Source: Mucinivorans sp036654415
GTDB lineage: Bacteria; Bacteroidota; Bacteroidia; Bacteroidales; Rikenellaceae
Assembly (NCBI GenBank): GCA_036654415.1
Contig: JAVVSB010000012.1
Coordinates: 1 to 43,527 of the forward strand
Length of the DNA stretch: 43,527 nt
Direction of reading: 5' to 3'
The notes beneath the pieces were generated by a model that worked only from the letters and a program-made list of their open reading frames with translations, ran no database searches and was not told the DNA's origin. This document shows, one piece after another, positions 7,516 through 16,291 of the stretch (position 1 is its first letter; the number at the start of each line of letters is the position of its first letter). A program made the translations under genes and the position numbers.

Positions 7516-8444
7516 TCGAACATATCAAAAATTCCTTCGCTTCTATTGTTCCTCACGGAGTTTGTGGCATTGGCGATGATTGCGCGGTAGAGCCATTGGA
7601 TGAGAAGAACTCATTGATTACAACAACAGATATGTTGGTGGAAGATGTCCATTTTTTGCGCTCCAAGATTTCAGCTTTTAGCTTGGGCCGCAAAGCGGTG
7701 GCGGTGAATCTAAGCGATGTGGCAGCTATGGGTGGCCACCCAAAAACTCTGTTCTTAAGTCTGGCTCTACCCCAAAACACAGACCCTATATGGCTCGATG
7801 ATTTTATACTTGGTATGCGCTCTTGGGGAGTACCACTACTTGGTGGCGACACCACTAAAAGCCTCAACAGTTTAATTATAAACATAGTGGTACAAGGTAT
7901 AGTCCCCACAACCAATCTCAAGTTACGCAGCGGAGCCAAAGTAGGCGACACCATATTTGTAAGTGATACGCTAGGCAAGAGTGCAGCTGGGTTGCTAGTA
8001 ATTCAAAGCGAGGGTTTGGATAGTAAAGAGTATGAACTATTGGTGGAAGCCCATAACAATCCGCATCCATGTATGGCTCAGGGAGAGTGGCTGGGTGCAC
8101 AGCAGGGAGTTCACGCGATGATGGATATATCGGACGGTGTGGCCTCGGACTTAAGGCACATTCTTAAGGCCTCATCTGTGGGGGCACAGGTAGACATCAA
8201 CATGATTCCACTCTCTGAAGAGTTGCTAAAAGCCTGTGCACAAAACAACTGGGACACAATGCAATTGGCCCTTGGTGGAGGCGAAGATTTTGCACTACTG
8301 CTTACAGCTGAAAATACCGTAGCTGAACACTACCGACACCACTTTGGCACCGAACTATATCCAATCGGAACCATAACCAAAGGCTCTGAGTTACAATGGA
8401 TCAATGGTTTAGGTCGTGATTTTAGAGGATACTCGCACTTTTAA
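7491..8444 (+). CDS. thiL: Thiamine-monophosphate kinase
   Basis: ThiL phosphorylates thiamine monophosphate to the active cofactor thiamine pyrophosphate in the cytoplasm. The 317-residue protein has the AIR-synthase-like fold markers: GIGDDCAV near the N terminus, TTDMLVEDVHF, NLSDVAAMGG, LGGDTTKS, MMDISDGVASDL and GGGEDFALLL. The start at 7491 lies inside the end of the FabK-like gene (25-base overlap), so the two are translationally coupled. Its TAA shares bases with the stop of the convergent GNAT gene. No TPP riboswitch or other thiamine gene is nearby in the window. Confidence 0.95.
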   Translation: MRYTEFSLIEHIKNSFASIVPHGVCGIGDDCAVEPLDEKNSLITTTDMLVEDVHFLRSKISAFSLGRKAVAVNLSDVAAMGGHPKTLFLSLALPQNTDPIWLDDFILGMRSWGVPLLGGDTTKSLNSLIINIVVQGIVPTTNLKLRSGAKVGDTIFVSDTLGKSAAGLLVIQSEGLDSKEYELLVEAHNNPHPCMAQGEWLGAQQGVHAMMDISDGVASDLRHILKASSVGAQVDINMIPLSEELLKACAQNNWDTMQLALGGGEDFALLLTAENTVAEHYRHHFGTELYPIGTITKGSELQWINGLGRDFRGYSHF

Positions 8445-8959
8445 CGCTTTATGATATGGCAAAGCGAATAGTGACGAAAATCGGCAAACTCCTCTGCGGT
8501 AAGTTCGCGCGGGTAGCTCATCACCTTGAGCTCGTGAGGCTCGGTGGTGGACCGATAAGAGGGGTGGATATGGAGGTAAGAGTGATTCATTACAAACCCC
8601 TGACGTAAATAAAATCCCTGACGACGCCTAGTGATTTCATCTTCGGGAGGTTCTATCTCCAGGATGATGACACCCCCTGGTATCTGTTGCTGCAACCACT
8701 GAATCACCAAGGCACCCATTCCGCGCCCACGAAGCTCTGGCGAGGTGGCAAGATGTTCAACATAACACCAATGGTGATGGGTCCAATAGTACAGTAACCC
8801 AACAAATTGCCCTTGCTCATAAATATGACAGGGATGAAACGACTCATCCGAGAGCACCTCAACATGTTTGGTATCTGGGCGAATTTCGCACAGCGGAAAA
8901 CTACTACTAAGCAAGTCCAATGCTGACTGAACAAGAGCTCTCTCTTCTAAAATTTCCAT
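8441..8959 (-). CDS. GNAT-family N-acetyltransferase
   Basis: The 172-residue protein has the GNAT core: a strand with CYVEHLATSPELRGRGMGALVIQ, where the ELRGRGMG segment is the acetyl-CoA pyrophosphate loop, then GVIILEIEPP and a C-terminal YLRQGFVMNHSYL strand. The substrate cannot be told from sequence; it could be a small amine, an amino acid or a protein. It overlaps the end of panE by 13 bases and is the last gene of the GH92-panE-GNAT run. Its stop codon overlaps that of thiL on the other strand. Confidence 0.85.
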   Translation of the reverse strand: MEILEERALVQSALDLLSSSFPLCEIRPDTKHVEVLSDESFHPCHIYEQGQFVGLLYYWTHHHWCYVEHLATSPELRGRGMGALVIQWLQQQIPGGVIILEIEPPEDEITRRRQGFYLRQGFVMNHSYLHIHPSYRSTTEPHELKVMSYPRELTAEEFADFRHYSLCHIIKR

Positions 8960-9819
8960 GTTTGAACCATCTGTATGTGTAAAGGCGTGGCCACCCCTAG
9001 GCTCTCTCCCAAGCGGCAGACCTCGCCTGCAAAAATATCTATCTCGGTGGGTCGATGAGCATCTACATCCTGAAGCATAGAGCTACGGTCCTCACCATTC
9101 ATTGTTCCAATAAGTTTAAGCGCATTGTCAACCATTTCATTGGCTCCATTGACCCCAAGGGCCACAGCCAAAGAGGCAGCCTCGCGCATCAAAGCCGTGG
9201 AGTAAGCCATCATATTGGGGTTGGCTCGCAAAGAGGCATACCCTACATTGAAAATTGCCGTTGGCGGATTAGTGCCTATATTGACAATGAATTTTTGCCA
9301 CTGCGAACTTATAATATCCTGAGGTACTTCATAATGGATACCTGCTAAATCAAATATCTCGGATACCACCTTTAGCTGTTCAGCTGTGCCGCCAATAGGG
9401 GTACGATAACTCCCATCTTGGTAGGCTTTGCGAGAGGTACAACGAGCCGTATGACCTATGTAATAACCACGCAACACCCTACTCCAACCATACTTTTGGG
9501 CAGCTATCTGCTCGGAAGTCAAACCATTGAGCAGTGGTAAAATTAAGCTCTGCGACCCCACAACAGGTTCAATAAGCTCTAAGGCATCGACATAAGTAGT
9601 GGCCTTGGTGGCTAAGATTATCAACGTAGCCGCACAATCACCATCATGTGGAGTAAAATACTCAAAATCATACCGAGAATCATTAAAAAAGAATGGTTCC
9701 TTTTTATACCTCTCACGTCTAACATCGTCTACCGCCACACGCATTCTAATACCAGCATCAAAAATGGCCGAAGCATACACCGAACCGATGGCCCCCAAAC
9801 CCACAATAACTACATTCAT
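8947..9819 (-). CDS. panE: 2-dehydropantoate 2-reductase family protein
   Basis: PanE (ApbA) reduces ketopantoate to pantoate with NADPH for coenzyme A synthesis. The 290-residue protein opens with the Rossmann motif VVIVGLGAIGSVYA and has the central ILATKAT strand, LPLLNGLTSEQ, and the second-domain helix SSQWQKFIVNIGTNPPTAIF containing the conserved Lys and Asn residues. The C terminus (GVATPLHIQM) is typical. Some members of the family act on other 2-keto acids. The start overlaps the GH92 stop (ATGA at 9816-9819), so translation is probably coupled to that gene. Confidence 0.88.
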   Translation of the reverse strand: MNVVIVGLGAIGSVYASAIFDAGIRMRVAVDDVRRERYKKEPFFFNDSRYDFEYFTPHDGDCAATLIILATKATTYVDALELIEPVVGSQSLILPLLNGLTSEQIAAQKYGWSRVLRGYYIGHTARCTSRKAYQDGSYRTPIGGTAEQLKVVSEIFDLAGIHYEVPQDIISSQWQKFIVNIGTNPPTAIFNVGYASLRANPNMMAYSTALMREAASLAVALGVNGANEMVDNALKLIGTMNGEDRSSMLQDVDAHRPTEIDIFAGEVCRLGESLGVATPLHIQMVQTWKF

Positions 9820-11978
9820 TTTTTATCTGTCATATAAAATTCAAGTCGAGCCCCACCCACTATCTCTTGATGGGTTATATAGCCTCTAGTAAGAGGTTTT
9901 CCGTTGAGAACAACCTTGTCAATATAAATATTTTTGGGACTTAAATCGTGAGCTACCATACTAAACTCCTTACCTGAGGTAGTTAATATCTTAGCCGAAC
10001 GCATCATTGGCGAACCAAGATAGTACCGATTATCGCCAGGAGAGAGAGGATAGAACCCCATGGCACTCATAATATACCAGGCTGACATCTGTCCGCAATC
10101 GTCATTATTAGGCATTCCATCACGCTTATCAGAGTAATACTCTGAGCAAACCTCGCGCACACGCTCTGCTATTTTGTCCATCGCACCCACTTTATTATAC
10201 AGGTATAGAAACTGGTGTCCTGGCTCATCACCATGGCCATAATGGCCTATAAAACCCGTTAGGTCAAGATGTTGCGCCCCCTCCATATCTAAAGGGGTGT
10301 TTAACACATCGTCCATGCTCTTTTCAAAAGCATCCGCACCACCCATCACCGTAATCATTGTATCCACAGCATGGGGGTAGAAATAACTGTAAGCCCACAC
10401 ATTACCTGAAACATAGTTTTGTTGAAGGGAACTCCAATCTCTAAGATTCTGCGCTACCCAATTACCCAATGAATCTTTGGGCCACATAAGTTTCTGCTTA
10501 GGATTCCAGTGATTCAAAAAATTCATCGAACGTTTGTCAAACAAAGCCGCATCTTCAGTTTTACCCAACTTCTCAGCCACACGGGCCACCACCCAATCAT
10601 AATAAGAGTACTCCAAAGTTTTGGATACCGAAGCTGGTATACCTGCAGGTACATAACCAAATTGAATATATTCGCGCAAGCCACTTTCGCCATCACTACT
10701 GCTTGTGTAGGGGCGGAAGGCCGCATCACGCATGGCGGTGTAAGCCTTTTGAGTATCTATTCCAGCCACATCCTTCATAATGGCGTCGCCCATAACAGCC
10801 ACCGCTGGATAGCCTATCATACAGGTGTTGTCGTAACCAAGAAGCTCCCACAAAGGAAGGTGACCACCAGTGGCGTACCGCGCAGAGAGAGTGTTTACTA
10901 CATCACGAGTAATCTGCTCATTGACAATGGTTAATAGCGGTTGCGCTGCACGAAAAGTATCCCAAAAGGAGAAGGTAGAATAGTTGACAAACCCATCTGA
11001 ATATTCCACCTTACCATTGGCCACATATTGACCACCAACATCTTGATTTAGATTAGGTTGAAGCATCACATGATAAAGCCCCGTGTAAAGTATACGCATC
11101 TGTTGCTCATCGACCCCCTCAAACTGAAACTTTCCAAGCTCAGTTTCCCAGCTTTTTTGGGTACGAGCCAATACATTTTCAAAATTCCCCTTCTCTGAGT
11201 TTAAATTATCCCAAGCTCCCTGTTGCCCTACGTGAGATAGAGCTACACGGACCTCAACAACCTCATCCTGAGTTGTTTTAAAACGAGCCCAAGCCTTATC
11301 AGTAGCAGCGGAGGCGTCGAAAGGACGACTAAACTGAGTCACAAAATATACTTTTCTGTCACCACCCCACCCAGTTGAGTGACACATACCAATAATGGTA
11401 GAATCATTTACCACCTGAGTAGAGGTCTCAAAAACCTGACCGAAAATTTTATTGGTTGGGTCAATAATAACATAAGAGCTATCGCTTTGGGGAAAAGTAT
11501 AACGATGCACACCAACTCGCTGCCCTGCTGTTAGTTCGGCACGTACACCATAGTCCAATAGGTTAACCATATAATAGCCTACAGAGGCGCGCTCGTTCAA
11601 GGAGTCATGTTTAATTCGGCTACGGTAACCGCCATCGGGATTACTCTTCTCTCCTGGGGTTAACTGCAACTGTCCCACAGTGGCCGTAAGCAAAATATCA
11701 CCTAGGTCACTCCACCCTGTTCCGCTGAGATGGTTGTGCGAAAAACCCATAATATTATCATCCGAACTATGATAACCAGAGCACCAATTCCACCCTTTAG
11801 TATCGCCATCTGGCGAGAGTTGAATCATCCCAAAAGGGGCTGCGGCCCCAGGAAAGGTATGCACTATGCCATCAGTGCCAATAAATGGGTCTACATATTG
11901 AGAGTAGTTAAATGGTTTAACCACCGAGCCACACGAAAGTGCCACAGAGGCCAAAACAAATAGAAGAATCTTTTTCAT
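9816..11978 (-). CDS. GH92 alpha-mannosidase lipoprotein
   Basis: The 720-residue protein has a lipoprotein signal (lipobox ALSC, Cys16). It then carries the glycoside hydrolase family 92 signature from its first mature residues: YVDPFIGTDG, HTFPGAAAPFGMIQLSPDG, GYHSSDDNIMGFSHNHLSG. The catalytic domain contains SFWDTFRAAQPLL, GHGDEPGHQFLYLYN and NDDCGQMSAWYIMSAMGFYPL, all hallmark GH92 segments. GH92 enzymes are calcium-dependent exo-alpha-mannosidases, usually alpha-1,2, that trim mannose from N-glycans or yeast mannan. The lipid anchor places it in the outer membrane or periplasm. It has a consensus promoter immediately upstream and overlaps panE downstream. No SusCD pair accompanies it. 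Confidence 0.95.
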   Translation of the reverse strand: MKKILLFVLASVALSCGSVVKPFNYSQYVDPFIGTDGIVHTFPGAAAPFGMIQLSPDGDTKGWNWCSGYHSSDDNIMGFSHNHLSGTGWSDLGDILLTATVGQLQLTPGEKSNPDGGYRSRIKHDSLNERASVGYYMVNLLDYGVRAELTAGQRVGVHRYTFPQSDSSYVIIDPTNKIFGQVFETSTQVVNDSTIIGMCHSTGWGGDRKVYFVTQFSRPFDASAATDKAWARFKTTQDEVVEVRVALSHVGQQGAWDNLNSEKGNFENVLARTQKSWETELGKFQFEGVDEQQMRILYTGLYHVMLQPNLNQDVGGQYVANGKVEYSDGFVNYSTFSFWDTFRAAQPLLTIVNEQITRDVVNTLSARYATGGHLPLWELLGYDNTCMIGYPAVAVMGDAIMKDVAGIDTQKAYTAMRDAAFRPYTSSSDGESGLREYIQFGYVPAGIPASVSKTLEYSYYDWVVARVAEKLGKTEDAALFDKRSMNFLNHWNPKQKLMWPKDSLGNWVAQNLRDWSSLQQNYVSGNVWAYSYFYPHAVDTMITVMGGADAFEKSMDDVLNTPLDMEGAQHLDLTGFIGHYGHGDEPGHQFLYLYNKVGAMDKIAERVREVCSEYYSDKRDGMPNNDDCGQMSAWYIMSAMGFYPLSPGDNRYYLGSPMMRSAKILTTSGKEFSMVAHDLSPKNIYIDKVVLNGKPLTRGYITHQEIVGGARLEFYMTDKK

Positions 11979-11999
11979 TTTTGTACACAGTTATATTTG

Positions 12000-12031
12000 C
12001 AAAGGTAATAAATAGGACCAATAAAAACAAA
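12000..12031 (-). promoter_or_regulatory. Consensus promoter of the GH92-panE-GNAT operon
   Basis: On the minus strand TTTG (12028-12031), a 20-bp spacer and TACCTTTG (12000-12007) match the Bacteroidota housekeeping promoter. The leader would be about 15 bases. Confidence 0.75.
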
Positions 12032-12043
12032 GATGCAGATAAT

Positions 12044-12074
12044 TTTGAAAATTTCTACAAAAACGCTATCTTTG
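12044..12074 (+). promoter_or_regulatory. Consensus promoter of the exbB operon
   Basis: TTTG (12044-12047), a 19-bp spacer and TATCTTTG (12067-12074) match the Bacteroidota consensus. Transcription should start near 12081, leaving about 36 bases before the exbB ATG. Confidence 0.8.
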
Positions 12075-12116
12075 TCAGTTATAAGAAACCTGTGTAAAAT
12101 TACAAACTAAGAAACA

Positions 12117-12767
12117 ATGTTGTTACTTCAAACTGCTGCGAGCCCCGAAACCATAGGACTTGGCTCGCTTATTTTAGCTGGGGGATGGTTAATGATTCCG
12201 CTTGCACTGCTCTCGGCTGTCTCTATTTTTATCTTCTTTGAGCGTTTTAATATGATACGAAAGGCTACGGAACCTGACACCAAATTTATGGTCAAAATCC
12301 GCGACCTTATCTACCAAGGCGATATAGAAAAAGCACAGCATTTGTGCCGCAACCGGAACACCCCTGTGGCCCGCATGATTGACAAAGGAATCTCGCAGTT
12401 GGGGCGCCCCATAGCTGACATACACCGTTCAATTGAAAACGTGGGTAATTTGGAGGTGTCGCGTTTGGAAAACGGGCTCCCTTTTCTAGCTACTGTAGCT
12501 GGTGGGGCTCCAATGATTGGTTTTCTGGGTACAGTACTGGGGATGGTTCAGGCCTTTATGAATCTTTCGGCAGCTGGTGGTGGCGTTGATATGGCACTGC
12601 TAAGTAGCGGTATCTACACGGCTATGATTACCACCGTTGGTGGTTTGGTGGTGGGTATTCCAGCCTACTTTGGCTACAACTTCTTGGTGGCGCGTATCGA
12701 AAAATTGGTCTTTCAGATGGAGGCCAATACCATGGCTTTTATGGATATTATTAACGTTCAACAATAA
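12117..12767 (+). CDS. exbB: ExbB/TolQ-type proton channel subunit
   Basis: ExbB forms the inner-membrane pentameric channel that, with ExbD and TonB, passes proton-motive energy to outer-membrane TonB-dependent transporters such as SusC. The 216-residue protein has three predicted membrane segments: about 18-42 (SLILAGGWLMIPLALLSAVS), 122-147 (LATVAGGAPMIGFLGTVLGM) and 160-190 (SSGIYTAMITTVGGLVVGIP). The last two contain the MotA/TolQ/ExbB signature. A large cytoplasmic loop lies between segments 1 and 2. exbD follows after 6 bases; TonB is not in the window. The TolQ alternative is possible, but in Bacteroidota this gene pair is normally called ExbB/D. Confidence 0.9.
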   Translation: MLLLQTAASPETIGLGSLILAGGWLMIPLALLSAVSIFIFFERFNMIRKATEPDTKFMVKIRDLIYQGDIEKAQHLCRNRNTPVARMIDKGISQLGRPIADIHRSIENVGNLEVSRLENGLPFLATVAGGAPMIGFLGTVLGMVQAFMNLSAAGGGVDMALLSSGIYTAMITTVGGLVVGIPAYFGYNFLVARIEKLVFQMEANTMAFMDIINVQQ

Positions 12768-12773
12768 TCAAAA

Positions 12774-13166
12774 ATGGCTATAAAGAGAGGAAGTAAAGTG
12801 GATATGAACTCCAGCTCGGCCTCAATGACCGACCTGATGTTTCTTTTGCTCATCTTTCTGATGATTGCAACCACGCTCATCAACAACAATGCCTTGCAAG
12901 TCTCCCTGCCCAAGAGCACTAGCCCCACACAAGAGAAACCCGCAACCAGAATATCAATAACGGCCGACTCGCATTTCTTTTTGGATGACCAACCAGTGCA
13001 GGTAGAGGCCATTGATGGTCTACTAAAAGAGAAACTAACGGGCCAAAAAGAGCCCATTATATTCCTCTTTGCCGACAAAAAGGCTCCATGGGAAGATGTG
13101 GTAATGATGATGAACATAGCCAACAAAAACAACTATAAACTCAGCGCTGCCACAACGCCAGAATAA
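12774..13166 (+). CDS. exbD: ExbD/TolR-type biopolymer transport protein
   Basis: The 130-residue protein has the ExbD layout: a short basic cytoplasmic start, then one membrane helix (SMTDLMFLLLIFLMIATTLI) containing the essential proton-carrying Asp20, then a small periplasmic domain that ends with the FADKKAPWEDVVMMMNIA-type helix. It partners with ExbB in energising TonB-dependent transport. It begins 6 bases after exbB and is followed after 17 bases by argS, an unrelated housekeeping gene. Confidence 0.92.
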   Translation: MAIKRGSKVDMNSSSASMTDLMFLLLIFLMIATTLINNNALQVSLPKSTSPTQEKPATRISITADSHFFLDDQPVQVEAIDGLLKEKLTGQKEPIIFLFADKKAPWEDVVMMMNIANKNNYKLSAATTPE

Positions 13167-13183
13167 CTTAATAACTGATACAG

Positions 13184-14950
13184 ATGATTGCCGAAAAATT
13201 CGTTTTAGACCTTTGTGCGCAAGCCGCCACAGCCCTTTACAACGCTAAAAATATGGAACTCCAAGTGAGTAAAACACGCCGTGAATTCATAGGCGACTAT
13301 ACCTTGGTAACATTTCCTCTGCTACGCACTTCAAAGAAAAGTCCAGAGGAGACAGCCACTCAAATAGGGCAATATCTCAAAGAAAACTTTGTACAAGTAG
13401 CTGACTTTAATGTAATCAAAGGGTTCCTGAACATATCACTCTCAGAACAATTTTGGAGCAGTGCCCTATGCGATATGATTGCCACACCAAACTATGGTTT
13501 TGTATGCAATAATGGTCGCCGTGTAATGGTTGAATTTTCATCGCCCAACACAAATAAGCCGCTCCACTTGGGGCACGTGCGTAATAATTTATTGGGTTAC
13601 TCGGTGGCCAAGATTTTAGAGGCATGCGGCAATGAGGTGATGAAGGTTAATTTGGTTAACGACCGTGGTATACATATATGTAAGTCTATGATTGCTTGGC
13701 AACGCTTTGGCGCAGGAGAGACCCCATCCTCTACGGGTCTGAAGGGCGACCACTTGGTGGGTAACTACTATGTCAAGTTCGACCAAGCATATAAGGCTGA
13801 AATAAAAGAGCTTATGGCTACTGGTATGAGCGAAGACGAGGCAAAAAAAAATGCCCCAATTATTATAGCTGCTCAAGAGATGCTAGTTAGATGGGAGGCC
13901 AAAGACCCAGAGGTATATGCCCTTTGGCAGACAATGAACGGTTGGGTGTATGACGGCTTTGAACAGACCTACCGTACCATGGGCGTAAGCTTCGACAAAA
14001 CATATTATGAATCAAACACCTACCTACTTGGTAAAAAATTAGTTGAGATAGGACTTAGTAAAGGAATATTCTACAAACGCGAGGATGGTTCGGTGTGGAT
14101 TGATTTAACCGAGGATGGCTTGGACGAAAAATTGCTACTACGCGCCGATGGCACCAGTGTCTACATGACGCAGGACCTTGGTACGGCAGTGGAACGTTAC
14201 GGAGAATTCCATTTCGATGATATGACCTATGTGGTGGGCAATGAGCAAAATTACCATTTTCAAGTACTTAAATTAATTCTTAAAAAATTAGGCTACAACT
14301 GGAGTGATGCCATCTACCACCTAAGCTATGGAATGGTGGAGCTACCAGCTGGTAAAATGAAGTCACGTGAGGGGACGGTGGTTGATGCTGATGATTTAAT
14401 GCAGGCCATGGTGGACGAGGCGCGTGAGATGTCACAAGAGTTGGGTAAATTAGACGGATTAACAGCCCAAGAAATTGAGAATATCTCAAAGATGATAGGA
14501 CTTGGGGCTCTGAAATATTTTATTTTAAAGGTTGATCCACGCAAGACAATGCTTTTTAACCCAGCTGAATCAATAGATTTTAACGGCAACACTGCACCTT
14601 TTATTCAGTACACCCATGCACGTATCAAATCTCTGCTTCGTAAGGCCGAAGGCTCACCTATGGTGTTAAATAGCTGCGTTAATGCCAAAGAGGTGGAAAT
14701 CATAAAGTTGCTACTTGAATTCGCTGATGCTGTGGCTCAAGCTGGCGAGCAACATTCACCCGCTGTAATTGCTGCCTACGCCTATGAACTGGCCAAGGAA
14801 TACAATCAATACTACCACGATTTCCCAGTGCTACGAAGCGACGTGGAGCTACAAGACAGAGCACAGAGGCTACTAATAGCCTCACAGGTGGCTACCATGA
14901 TTAGCCGGGCCATGGGGTTACTTGGCATCAATTCACCAGAGCGTATGTAA
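13184..14950 (+). CDS. argS: Arginyl-tRNA synthetase
   Basis: ArgS charges tRNA-Arg with arginine. The 588-residue protein is complete: an N-terminal Add-1 domain (GDYTLVTFPLL), class I signature HLGH (residues 128-131, in NKPLHLGHVRNNLLG), the KMSKS-equivalent loop GKMKSREGTVVDADDL, and a C-terminal DALR anticodon-binding domain with EYNQYYHDFPVL. The start at 13184 is the only sensible one after exbD. It stands between exbD and ffh with short gaps (17 and 21 bases), consistent with one long operon. Confidence 0.98.
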   Translation: MIAEKFVLDLCAQAATALYNAKNMELQVSKTRREFIGDYTLVTFPLLRTSKKSPEETATQIGQYLKENFVQVADFNVIKGFLNISLSEQFWSSALCDMIATPNYGFVCNNGRRVMVEFSSPNTNKPLHLGHVRNNLLGYSVAKILEACGNEVMKVNLVNDRGIHICKSMIAWQRFGAGETPSSTGLKGDHLVGNYYVKFDQAYKAEIKELMATGMSEDEAKKNAPIIIAAQEMLVRWEAKDPEVYALWQTMNGWVYDGFEQTYRTMGVSFDKTYYESNTYLLGKKLVEIGLSKGIFYKREDGSVWIDLTEDGLDEKLLLRADGTSVYMTQDLGTAVERYGEFHFDDMTYVVGNEQNYHFQVLKLILKKLGYNWSDAIYHLSYGMVELPAGKMKSREGTVVDADDLMQAMVDEAREMSQELGKLDGLTAQEIENISKMIGLGALKYFILKVDPRKTMLFNPAESIDFNGNTAPFIQYTHARIKSLLRKAEGSPMVLNSCVNAKEVEIIKLLLEFADAVAQAGEQHSPAVIAAYAYELAKEYNQYYHDFPVLRSDVELQDRAQRLLIASQVATMISRAMGLLGINSPERM

Positions 14951-14971
14951 TAAATAAGATAAGAGATAAAA

Positions 14972-16291
14972 ATGTTTGAAAATTTAAGCGAAAAACTCGA
15001 ACGGTCATTTAAAATTCTAAAAGGCCAAGGACGGATTTCCGAAATAAATATAGCCGAGAGCCTCAAAGAGGTACGCCGTGCCTTGATTGAGGCAGACGTT
15101 AACTATAAGGTGGCCAAGAGTTTCACCGATGATGTCAAACAAAAGGCCATCGGTAAAGAAGTTATCAAAGCGGTGAATCCATCGCAGATGATTGTAAAAA
15201 TTGTCCATGACGAATTGGCCACACTCATGGGTGGCACGATGACAGACATCAACCTTAAGGCCACCCCTGCCATTGTTTTGGTCGCTGGTCTGCAAGGTTC
15301 AGGTAAAACCACTTTTTCGGGAAAGTTGGCCGCAATGCTCAAGAAAAAAGGGCGTAGCGTAGTGCTTATTGCTGGTGATATTTACCGCCCAGCTGCAATT
15401 GAACAACTCAAAGTGTTGGGTGAACAAATTGGGGTGGAGGTCTACTACGAAAACGACAATAAAAACGCTGTTGATTTGGTGGAAAATGGCCTAAAGTGGG
15501 CCAAGACCAAAGGGGCAAACACAATTATTGTGGATACGGCAGGACGACTAGCCATTGATGAGATGATGATGCAGGAGATTACCTCCATAAAAAAAGCCAT
15601 CAACCCCAGTGAGACACTCTTTGTGGTGGACTCCATGACTGGTCAGGATGCAGTCAATACAGCTAAAGAGTTCAACGACAAGTTAAATTTCGATGGCGTG
15701 GTGCTCACAAAATTGGATGGCGACACACGTGGTGGGGCAGCCATTTCAATTCGTGCTGTGGTCAATAAACCACTCAAATTTATGAGTACTGGCGAAAAGA
15801 TGGATGCTCTGGAGGTGTTCCACCCAGATCGTATGGCCGACCGTATTTTGGGCATGGGTGATATTGTCTCACTGGTGGAGCGTGCCCAAGAGCAGTTCGA
15901 CGAGGTGGAAGCCAAACGGTTACAAACCAAACTACGCAAAAATCAATTTACCTTGACCGACTTTATGGCACAAATTCAACAAGTAAAAAAGATGGGTAAT
16001 ATCAAAGATTTGGCCTCAATGATTCCAGGTGTGGGTAAAGCTCTGAAAAATGTGGAGATGGACAATAGCGTCTTTAAGCAAACCGAGGCCATTATTCAAT
16101 CTATGACAGTGGCCGAACGCGAAGAACCAGCAATTTTAAACCCCTCGCGTAAGCAACGTATTGCCAATGGTAGTGGCACAGATGTGGCCGAGGTCAACAA
16201 ACTACTCAAACAATTTGAACAGACCTCCAAGATGATGAAGATGGTAGCAGGTGGTAACCTGCCAAAAATGGGGAAAGCAAAAAAGAGATAA
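14972..16291 (+). CDS. ffh: Signal recognition particle protein
   Basis: Ffh binds 4.5S RNA and signal peptides and, with FtsY, targets membrane proteins to SecYEG. In 439 residues it has the N domain (MFENLSEKLERSFKILKGQG), the GTPase G domain with P-loop GLQGSGKTT (106-114), RPAAIEQL, VDTAGRL and TKLDGDTRGGA, and a C-terminal M domain rich in methionine ending in a basic tail. Length and order match the family. Its stop shares one base with the folD ATG (TAATG). Confidence 0.98.
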   Translation: MFENLSEKLERSFKILKGQGRISEINIAESLKEVRRALIEADVNYKVAKSFTDDVKQKAIGKEVIKAVNPSQMIVKIVHDELATLMGGTMTDINLKATPAIVLVAGLQGSGKTTFSGKLAAMLKKKGRSVVLIAGDIYRPAAIEQLKVLGEQIGVEVYYENDNKNAVDLVENGLKWAKTKGANTIIVDTAGRLAIDEMMMQEITSIKKAINPSETLFVVDSMTGQDAVNTAKEFNDKLNFDGVVLTKLDGDTRGGAAISIRAVVNKPLKFMSTGEKMDALEVFHPDRMADRILGMGDIVSLVERAQEQFDEVEAKRLQTKLRKNQFTLTDFMAQIQQVKKMGNIKDLASMIPGVGKALKNVEMDNSVFKQTEAIIQSMTVAEREEPAILNPSRKQRIANGSGTDVAEVNKLLKQFEQTSKMMKMVAGGNLPKMGKAKKR

